NCBI GenBank assembly: GCA_946887025.1
Contig: CAMPJY010000092.1
Span: 1-11,004 of the forward strand
DNA from: an uncultured Salinimicrobium sp.
GTDB taxonomy: Bacteria > Bacteroidota > Bacteroidia > Flavobacteriales > Flavobacteriaceae
Direction: 5' to 3'
Length of the DNA stretch: 11,004 nt
The notes under the pieces are model-generated. The model was not told where the DNA came from, ran no database searches, and saw nothing but the letters and a program-made list of their open reading frames with translations. Positions 1 through 5,396 of the stretch are shown here, one piece after another (the stretch's first letter is position 1; every line of letters begins with the position of its first letter). The position numbers were made by a program, and so were the translations under genes.

Positions 1-1338
1 TTCGCCTTCACTTCCTTCGTGGAACAGGGCAGGGCGCGCGGCTGGGAGGTGGTGTTCTGGAATCATACACCCTTCGAGCTTTCGGAATTGGGCTTCCGCG
101 AAATAAAGCTGGAGGGGAAACCCCTGGCCATCACGGATATCATGAAAAGGGCGAAGATCAATGCGGAACTGGACCACTTCAGCCGAAAGTTCCAGGACCC
201 GGTATACCAGACCTACAAATTCCCACCCCTGAAGCACCACCTGAAACAGCGGCTCAAGAACGCCATGGTCGCCTTTTTCGCCACCACTTTGGGCGGGGAA
301 CAAGGCCTTCAGATGCTGCGGAAGAAAATGAAACAGGCCGAGCGGAAGTCAGAATTCTATAAACACTGCCGCCGGGTGCTGGAGCAGGAGCAGCCCGATT
401 TCGTCTTCTGCACCAATCAGCGGCCCGTAAATGCCATCGCCCCCCTGACCGCCGCACAGGACCTGGGAATCCCGACGGGAAGCTTCATTTTTTCCTGGGA
501 CAACCTGCCCAAGGCCACAATGGTGGTCGAGCCGGATTATTATTTTACCTGGAGTGAGCATATGAAGCAGGAGCTGTTGGGCTATTACCCCTTCATTTCT
601 TCAGAAAACGTCCTGATCACAGGAAGTCCGCAGTTCGAGCCGCATTCCAATATGGCTCTCCGCAAGGACAGGTCGGAATTTTTCCGAGAACAGGGTCTGG
701 ATCCGGAAAAGGAATATATCTGTTTCAGCGGGGACGACAGCACCACCTCCCCGGATGATCCGCAATACCTGGCAGATACTGCCGAAGCAGTGGCGGAACT
801 GAACTCCCGGGGCCAAAACCTGGGCATTATCTTCAGGCGCTGTCCCGTTGATTTTTCCGACCGCTACGACCGGGTACTGGCGCAGCATAAGGAGCTGATC
901 CGGCCCGTTGCCCCCCGATGGAAGCAGGTGGGCGGCAGCTGGAATGCCATCCTGCCCACAAAGGAGGACCTGGAGCTGCAGGTGAATACCATCCTTCACA
1001 CCAGACTGGTGGTGAATCTGGCCTCCTCCATGGTTTTCGATTTTGCGCTTTTCGGCAAACCCTGTCTTTACCTGAATTACGAGGTGGAGAACAAACAGGA
1101 CCCTGACTGGACTCCGCAGAAGGTGTACAATTTTGTGCATTTCCGGTCCATGCCGACCCAGGATGCGGTGGTCTGGCTGAACGCCAGGGAAGAACTAACA
1201 GGCAAGATAGAGGCCGCCTTAAAAGCTCCTGAAGCGCCCTTAGAAGCCGCTCTGCAATGGTTCCGGAAGATTAATGACCAACCTTCAGAAAAGGCTTCAG
1301 AAAGGATCTGGGAGGCTTTGGAAGGGGTTGGGAAATAG
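1..1338 (+). CDS. GT-B-type glycosyltransferase-like protein, 5' truncated
   Basis: The reading frame is open from base 1. The in-frame GTG at 19 is unlikely to be the true start, because the residues before it (FAFTSF) continue naturally into a VEQGRARGWEV stretch, which reads like the first Rossmann strand and helix of a GT-B protein. The gene therefore begins outside the window. Visible landmarks are a TNQRP segment near base 412, an IFSWDNLPK segment near 488-513, and a SSMVFDFALFGKP segment at 1024-1062. The last resembles the nucleotide-binding C-terminal part of CDP-glycerol glycerophosphotransferase-like and UDP-sugar 2-epimerase-like GT-B folds. No signal peptide or membrane helix is seen, so a cytoplasmic role in transferring a sugar or sugar-phosphate to a surface glycan is inferred. 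The next gene, an amino-sugar epimerase 123 bases downstream on the same strand, fits this role. The donor and acceptor cannot be read from the sequence. Confidence 0.75.
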   Translation, partial: FAFTSFVEQGRARGWEVVFWNHTPFELSELGFREIKLEGKPLAITDIMKRAKINAELDHFSRKFQDPVYQTYKFPPLKHHLKQRLKNAMVAFFATTLGGEQGLQMLRKKMKQAERKSEFYKHCRRVLEQEQPDFVFCTNQRPVNAIAPLTAAQDLGIPTGSFIFSWDNLPKATMVVEPDYYFTWSEHMKQELLGYYPFISSENVLITGSPQFEPHSNMALRKDRSEFFREQGLDPEKEYICFSGDDSTTSPDDPQYLADTAEAVAELNSRGQNLGIIFRRCPVDFSDRYDRVLAQHKELIRPVAPRWKQVGGSWNAILPTKEDLELQVNTILHTRLVVNLASSMVFDFALFGKPCLYLNYEVENKQDPDWTPQKVYNFVHFRSMPTQDAVVWLNAREELTGKIEAALKAPEAPLEAALQWFRKINDQPSEKASERIWEALEGVGK

Positions 1339-1355
1339 TTTCAAATTCCTAAAAT

Positions 1356-1395
1356 TCCCATGTAGGGACAGGTCGCGATCTGTAAGAACATGGGA
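1356..1395. repeat. 40-bp palindromic repeat, copy 1 (degenerate)
   Basis: This is an inverted repeat centred between bases 1375 and 1376. The outer arms TCCCATGT / ACATGGGA pair perfectly and the inner arms ACAGGTCG / CGATCTGT pair with one G-T mismatch. Four unpaired positions lie between them on each side. It shares the GGACAGGTCG half-site, total length and centre position with the copy at 5091-5130. It begins 17 bases after the stop of the upstream gene. No T-tract follows, so it is not a standard intrinsic terminator. A REP-like dispersed element is the best reading. Confidence 0.75.
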
Positions 1396-1461
1396 TGGTT
1401 GGGGTCGTATATTCCGGAGTAAAAACTTTTTTCATACTTTAGCCTGAGTACAACTTTTTCC

Positions 1462-2619
1462 ATGGAAAAACGCAAAATATGCGTCGTGGTCACGGCGCGA
1501 CCTTCTTACAGCAGAATAAAAACTGCCTTAACAGCCATAAAGAGGCATCCAAGACTCGAACTGCAGCTGGTGATTGCCGGATCAGCGCTGTTGGACCGTT
1601 ACGGGAATGCAGTGGATTTCATAGAAAAGGACGGATTTGAAATTGCAGCAAAGGTCTTTATGGTACTGGAAGGGGAAAATCCGACCACCATGGCCAAGAC
1701 CACAGGCCTGGGGGTCATGGAGCTAACCAACGTTTTTTACAACCTGAAGCCGGATGCGGTGGTGACGATCGCCGACCGCTTTGAGACCATTGCCACGTCC
1801 ATCGCCGCGGCTTACCAGAACATCCCCCTGGTGCATGTACAGGGCGGGGAAGTCACCGGTAGCATCGACGAGAAGGTTCGTCATGCCAACACCAAACTGG
1901 CAGACCTGCACCTGGTGTGCAGCGAGGAGGCTTACCAGAGGGTGCTGAAACTGGGCGAGGAACCGGATGCGGTGATCAACACCGGCTGTCCCTCCATCGA
2001 CCTGGCCAGGCTCGTCTGCGAGCAGCCACAGCTGGATTTCGATCCCCTGCAGAAATACGGGGGAGTCGGCGCACAACTCAACTGGAAGGACGGCTATGTC
2101 GTAGTGATGCAGCATCCGGTGACTACCGAATACAAGGAAGCCAAAGCCCATGTGCTGGAAACCCTGAAGGCAATAGTGGAACTGAATTGTCCGGCTTTCT
2201 GGTTCTGGCCCAATGTGGATGCCGGCTCGGATGGGACTTCCAATGGGATCCGTTCCTTCAGGGAACTGCAGCAGCCGAAGAACATACATTTCTTTAAAAA
2301 TATGGAACCCATGGATTTCCTGAGGCTGGTTAAGAATTCCAAAGCCCTGATAGGCAATTCCAGTGCCGGGCTTCGGGAGTGCGCCTACCTTGGGGTGCCG
2401 GTAGTAAATATCGGGAACAGGCAGCACCGAAGGAGCAGGGCAGCAAATGTGGTGGATGTGAGCTATGATCAGAAAGAGATCCTCAAGGCAACCAGGGACG
2501 CTATAGAAAAAGACCACTACTCTCCTTCTGAAATATACGGAAAGGGAAATTCGGGGGAAAAGATTGCCGAAATCCTGGCTACGGCGGAGTTGAGATTCAG
2601 GAAGACCATTACGTATTAA
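1462..2619 (+). CDS. neuC: Hydrolysing UDP-N-acetylglucosamine 2-epimerase (NeuC/GNE type)
   Basis: The 385-aa protein has the usual length for the Epimerase_2 family. It should hydrolyse UDP-GlcNAc (or a related UDP-amino sugar) with inversion at C2 to give free ManNAc or an analogue in the cytoplasm. Recognisable sites are Arg13 in the N-terminal TARPSYSR loop, Asp105 in ADRFE, Glu130 in the HVQGGEVTGSID segment, His218 in QHPVTT, and the nucleotide-binding IGNSSAGLRE segment. Several of these blocks resemble the epimerase half of animal GNE as I recall it (GGEVxGxID, QHPVTT, DAGS, IYGxGN). The ATG at 1462 has no Shine-Dalgarno; a TACTTTAG box at 1435-1442 weakly resembles the Bacteroidota -7 element. 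The deacetylase gene follows 56 bases later. Sialic acid synthase and CMP-transferase genes are not in the window, so the end product could be another nonulosonic acid or ManNAc derivative. The symbol is at family level only. Confidence 0.88.
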   Translation: MEKRKICVVVTARPSYSRIKTALTAIKRHPRLELQLVIAGSALLDRYGNAVDFIEKDGFEIAAKVFMVLEGENPTTMAKTTGLGVMELTNVFYNLKPDAVVTIADRFETIATSIAAAYQNIPLVHVQGGEVTGSIDEKVRHANTKLADLHLVCSEEAYQRVLKLGEEPDAVINTGCPSIDLARLVCEQPQLDFDPLQKYGGVGAQLNWKDGYVVVMQHPVTTEYKEAKAHVLETLKAIVELNCPAFWFWPNVDAGSDGTSNGIRSFRELQQPKNIHFFKNMEPMDFLRLVKNSKALIGNSSAGLRECAYLGVPVVNIGNRQHRRSRAANVVDVSYDQKEILKATRDAIEKDHYSPSEIYGKGNSGEKIAEILATAELRFRKTITY

Positions 2620-2641
2620 GGACAGGTCGGGACCTGTCCCT
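2620..2641. repeat. Palindromic repeat, copy 2 (core only)
   Basis: GGACAGGTC at 2620-2628 is matched by GACCTGTCC at 2631-2639, followed by CT as in the 5091 copy. The centre differs from that copy by a single C-to-G change. The element abuts the TAA stop of the epimerase gene with no spacer. The outer CATGT arms are missing. An AT-rich stretch (AAAAAATATATAATTTTAA) follows on the + strand, so a role in 3'-end formation is possible but there is no clean T-tract. Confidence 0.7.
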
Positions 2642-2675
2642 CTCAAAAAATATATAATTTTAAACTATTATCAGC

Positions 2676-3638
2676 TTGCTTTCCGTCGCCAACTATCATT
2701 ACATCCGAGAAGATTTCTCCGCCCCCTATCCCAGCATCTTCGGGCTTAGTCCGAAGCAGTTCAGAAAGCAGCTGGAAGCGCTGGCGAAGCATGGCAGCTT
2801 TATCTCCTTAAAGGAACTGCTGGAATTTCGGCAGAAGCCCTTCGACAGGAATTACCTGCTTATCACTTTCGACGATGGCCTGAAGGAACAGTACGAGCTG
2901 GCAAAACCTATCCTGGAGGAGCTGGGCATACCCTTTATTTTTTTCATCAATACTGCAAATTTTCATGAGCAGCAGGTTTCGCTCGTACATAAAATCCACC
3001 TGCTGCGCTCCCAGGTCTCCTCTGAGGAGCTGCTGAATGAATTGGCAAAACATACTAACCTAGTTCTGGACCGGGCAGAGGAGAAACTGGCGATCTTCCA
3101 TTACAACTATGACGAAGAAAAAACGGCTATCCTCAAGTACCTGTTGAATTTCAAATTGTCCCTTCCCGAGCAGCAGGCCTTCATCAATCCCCTGTTTCAG
3201 CAGTTGTATGATGAAAGTTTCGTAGCAGCAGAGCTTTATTTCACCGATGAAATGCTGCAGGACCTGCATTCTCAGGATGTTTTGGGTTCACATTCCCATC
3301 ATCACCTGCCTCTGGGACAGTTGACCCGGGAAGACCTGAAGCACGAGCTGGAAATGACCCAAGCCTTCTTTATGGAGCGATTCGGGAGTCCCTCCAAAGC
3401 CATCAGTTATCCCTATGGTTCCTACGAGGCCTGCAGGGGCATCAAGGAGGAGGTAGCAGCCTTCGGTTTTGAACTGGGATTTACCATGGAACGGGCAACC
3501 AATGCTTCCCTGCAGGAGGATTCGCTCCTGCTTTCGCGCTATGACTGTAATGATCTGCCTCTGGGAAAGAACGACCTGTTTACGGGAACGAGCCTTTTTC
3601 AGAAACCGGAATTGAGAAGATGGAAGGATGAGATGTGA
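2676..3638 (+). CDS. NodB-family polysaccharide deacetylase
   Basis: The 320-aa protein has the metal-dependent carbohydrate esterase 4 motifs. TFDDG at residues 64-68 supplies the catalytic and metal-binding aspartates, SHSHHH at 205-210 supplies the metal-binding histidines (His206, His210), and SYPYG at 244-248 matches the RPPYG-type motif. The enzyme should remove N-acetyl groups from an amino-sugar polymer or lipid-linked glycan. The distance between motifs 1 and 2 is about 138 residues, much longer than in compact NodB domains, and the extra stretch (roughly 100-195) looks helical. There is no signal peptide or membrane helix, which suggests a cytoplasmic substrate or a missed N-terminus. 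The start is TTG at 2676; an in-frame TAA at 2661 leaves only ATT or ATC as alternatives upstream. The neighbouring formyltransferase makes a deacetylate-then-formylate pathway plausible, but this is inference. Confidence 0.85.
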   Translation: MLSVANYHYIREDFSAPYPSIFGLSPKQFRKQLEALAKHGSFISLKELLEFRQKPFDRNYLLITFDDGLKEQYELAKPILEELGIPFIFFINTANFHEQQVSLVHKIHLLRSQVSSEELLNELAKHTNLVLDRAEEKLAIFHYNYDEEKTAILKYLLNFKLSLPEQQAFINPLFQQLYDESFVAAELYFTDEMLQDLHSQDVLGSHSHHHLPLGQLTREDLKHELEMTQAFFMERFGSPSKAISYPYGSYEACRGIKEEVAAFGFELGFTMERATNASLQEDSLLLSRYDCNDLPLGKNDLFTGTSLFQKPELRRWKDEM

Positions 3639-3641
3639 GAG

Positions 3642-3683
3642 TGGGGAGTTGGAAGTTAGAAGTCGGAAGTCCGAAGTCCGAAG
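3642..3683. repeat. 7-bp tandem repeat tract (TCCGAAG-type)
   Basis: Five consecutive heptamers run from 3649: TTGGAAG, TTAGAAG, TCGGAAG, TCCGAAG, TCCGAAG. A weaker sixth (TGGGGAG) precedes them at 3642. The units become more uniform toward the 3' side. The tract begins four bases after the deacetylase stop and ends 64 bases before the GTG start of the formyltransferase. I recall similar heptad tracts from other Bacteroidota genomes, where they give rise to spurious reading frames rich in SDFRL-type residues. Confidence 0.8.
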
Positions 3684-3747
3684 ATGGAGCCGGGAAGTAA
3701 TGATTTTATTTCCGCTTATCTTCGTTTTAACACCTAAACCATAAACC

Positions 3748-4554
3748 GTGACTGTAGTATTACTCACCAGCACCAGCCTGCGCCATAAATACATTGCCCA
3801 TCGGCTTGCCGAGGAGTTTAATTTGGAACTGATAATCTCGGAAGGCAAATCGGAAACAATTGAAAAGACTGCCGGACTGCCTGAAGAAGATGCCAATTTC
3901 ATTTCACGCCATTTTCAGATGCGGGAGGAAAGTGAGCGGGAATTCTTTGGAGCCTATCAGGAGTTTCCTGAGGAGGTTTCCCTGTTGGAGCTGGAGCACA
4001 GAGGGATCAATTCCGATGAAACCACGGAGCTGGTGGAAAATATAGCGCCGGATCTTATTGTTCTATTCGGCTCCTCCATCCTTAAAGGTCCGCTGATGGA
4101 AAGTTACAAGGGGCGGATCATTAATCTGCATTTGGGGCTTTCCCCCTACTACACCGGTTCGGCCACCAATCTTTTTCCCTATTATCACGACGATCCCGAA
4201 GCTATAGGGGCAACAATCCATCTGGCTTCCCGGCAGGTGGACCAGGGCGCGATCCTGCACCAGTTACGGCCCGATTTGGAAGAAGATGATGATCTGCACC
4301 GGATCGGGAATAAAGTCATTCAAAAGGCCGGAAAACAGCTTCCGGAGGTGCTGAAAAGCTTCGCCGACAGGAACATCATCCCTCAGCCCCAGCAGCCGCC
4401 AGAGAAGATCTGTCTGAACAGGGACCTCACCCCTGACCTGCTGCGGCAGATCTACCGGAAATTCGAGCAGGGGTTGATCAGGGACTATCTCCGTGACAAG
4501 GAAAATCGGGATGCAATCAAAAGAATAGTGGAGGCGGAATTGCGGAGCAGATAG
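3748..4554 (+). CDS. N10-formyl-THF-dependent formyltransferase family, paralogue A
   Basis: The 268-aa protein matches the Formyl_trans_N fold used by GART, methionyl-tRNA formyltransferase and sugar N-formyltransferases. The catalytic triad of that family is intact: Asn126 and His128 in INLHLGLSPYYTG, and Asp165 in RQVDQGAIL. The protein is shorter than methionyl-tRNA formyltransferase and lacks its C-terminal tRNA-binding domain. In a glycan locus it most likely N-formylates an amino sugar, using 10-formyltetrahydrofolate in the cytoplasm. The start is GTG at 3748, since the sequence goes directly into the first beta strand (VVLLTSTS); no Shine-Dalgarno is visible. A TATCTTCG box at 3717-3724 weakly resembles the Bacteroidota -7 element. 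A paralogue of identical length lies at 10050-10856. The actual acceptor is unknown. Confidence 0.85.
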   Translation: MTVVLLTSTSLRHKYIAHRLAEEFNLELIISEGKSETIEKTAGLPEEDANFISRHFQMREESEREFFGAYQEFPEEVSLLELEHRGINSDETTELVENIAPDLIVLFGSSILKGPLMESYKGRIINLHLGLSPYYTGSATNLFPYYHDDPEAIGATIHLASRQVDQGAILHQLRPDLEEDDDLHRIGNKVIQKAGKQLPEVLKSFADRNIIPQPQQPPEKICLNRDLTPDLLRQIYRKFEQGLIRDYLRDKENRDAIKRIVEAELRSR

Positions 4555-4587
4555 CGCGTTCAAGGCTTCCATTTTGATTATTTTTCT

Positions 4588-4595
4588 TAACTTTA
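4588..4595 (+). promoter_or_regulatory. Possible -7 element for the universal stress gene
   Basis: TAACTTTA matches seven of eight positions of the Bacteroidota -7 consensus TAnnTTTG and lies 21 bases before the ATG at 4617, a plausible distance. No TTTG -33 element is found at the expected 19-23 base spacing; the nearest (4573-4576) is only 11 bases upstream. The call is weak. Confidence 0.25.
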
Positions 4596-4616
4596 AGAAC
4601 TTCAGAAAAAGAGAAT

Positions 4617-5057
4617 ATGAAAAACATACTCGTGGCCATCGACCGGCCCAAACATGCAGAAAAACTGATAGCCGAAGCGGTAAAACTAGCCAAACTCACA
4701 AATGCAAAGATCTGGATCCTACACGTGACGGAGCCGGATCCGGATTCGTACCGAGCTCTGGAGGCGGGGCCTCAGTTTCTCCACGACAAAAGGGTCGAGG
4801 ACCGCAAAAAGGAGGCTGCTTATGTCAGGCAATGCGCAGAGGATATCAGCAACCGCGAAAATATTTCCGCAGAAGGGGTCCTTATAAAAGGAGAGATCCC
4901 CAAGGCCATAACGGATAAGGTGGAGGAGCACAATATCGACCTCATCGTCGCCGGGCATCAGAGAAAGAACTTCCTTTACGGCCTCTTCGCCGCCAACAAG
5001 AAAAAAGACCTGGTCGATGAATTAAAAATTCCACTTTTAGCGGTTCCTTTGGGATAA
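4617..5057 (+). CDS. Universal stress protein, UspA type
   Basis: The 146-aa protein has the size of a single Usp domain. It opens with the typical first strand NILVAIDRP, followed by LAKLTNAKIWILHV and ends with DLIVAGHQ and KIPLLAVPLG, the last strands of the alpha/beta Usp fold. The ATP-binding signature GxxG(x9)G(S/T) is absent: the corresponding region reads GHQRKNFLYGLFAANKKK. It therefore resembles the non-ATP-binding E. coli UspA class, whose equivalent region begins GHHQDF. The role is probably a cytoplasmic stress-responsive regulator or chaperone-like dimer; a specific partner cannot be named. It begins 62 bases after the first formyltransferase, but a candidate promoter in the gap and the unrelated function suggest its own transcript. 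Confidence 0.88.
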   Translation: MKNILVAIDRPKHAEKLIAEAVKLAKLTNAKIWILHVTEPDPDSYRALEAGPQFLHDKRVEDRKKEAAYVRQCAEDISNRENISAEGVLIKGEIPKAITDKVEEHNIDLIVAGHQRKNFLYGLFAANKKKDLVDELKIPLLAVPLG

Positions 5058-5090
5058 GGCGCTGGCCTTCCCGACTCACGTCCATTTTCC

Positions 5091-5130
5091 ATACATGCAG
5101 GGACAGGTCGCGACCTGTCCCTACATGTAT
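5091..5130. repeat. 40-bp palindromic repeat, copy 3 (near perfect)
   Basis: The two 20-base halves are inverted complements with 19 of 20 positions paired; the only mismatch is 5098/5123. The centre is TCG/CGA at 5108-5113 and the outer arms are ATACATG / CATGTAT. It starts 33 bases after the stress-protein stop. GGCCTT (5064-5069) and AAGGCC (5131-5136) could extend the structure through an asymmetric bulge. No T-tract follows on either strand. The left half shares eleven consecutive bases (AGGGACAGGTC) with copy 1. Confidence 0.9.
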
Positions 5131-5396
5131 AAGGCCTGGAGGTGGGGGAAATCTCTTCTCCCAATATTTTCTTAAAAAAGGATAAAGGCTTATATTCGCG
5201 CTCAAATTCAATTCTTTATCTGTAGAGCTGGTATATTTTACATAAAATTCCTTCTCCCGAAGGTGTTAAAAAAATCTGCGGCCCTTATTAAAGGCCCTTT
5301 ATCCCTCCCCCATATTCAACAGGGCGAGGAGCAGGTCGATAGCTCTATAAGTCCTTCTAAATCATTATTCTTAATCTGATAAAAATCCTCGTATTT
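5131..5396. other. Long spacer before the symporter gene
   Basis: Together with the palindrome this forms a 339-base gap without a credible gene. It is AT-rich in the middle and contains small hairpins: CCTTC-TCCC-GAAGG at 5250-5263 and an imperfect GGCC/GGCC stem at 5280-5296. TATATTTT at 5232-5239 is a weak -7-like box, without a matching TTTG element. The symporter promoter presumably lies here, with a leader of up to about 150 bases. I could not match the leader to a known riboswitch class. Confidence 0.4.

Noticed and set aside
601..1140. Open frame of 179 codons on the - strand opposite the first gene
   Set aside because: Antisense shadow of the glycosyltransferase-like gene; no recognisable motif.
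1723..2646. Long open frame on the - strand opposite the epimerase gene
   Set aside because: It lies antisense within a clear epimerase gene and its translation has no recognisable domain; it is explained by the codon use of the + strand gene.
3642..3683. CRISPR array
   Set aside because: The repeats are contiguous 7-mers without spacers, and no cas gene is nearby.
3288..3902. Open frame of 204 codons on the - strand
   Set aside because: It spans the end of the deacetylase, the heptad repeats and the start of the formyltransferase. Its SDFRLLTSN stretch is a translation of the 7-bp repeat, a typical spurious frame.
4942..5211. Open frame of 89 codons on the - strand across the palindrome
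   Set aside because: It overlaps the end of the stress-protein gene and its middle is translated palindrome sequence (TGRDLSLHV). There is no domain.
5245..5300. Possible glycine riboswitch before the symporter (CCCGAAGG)
   Set aside because: The CGAAGG fragment is the only resemblance; the flanking conserved aptamer segments are not present.
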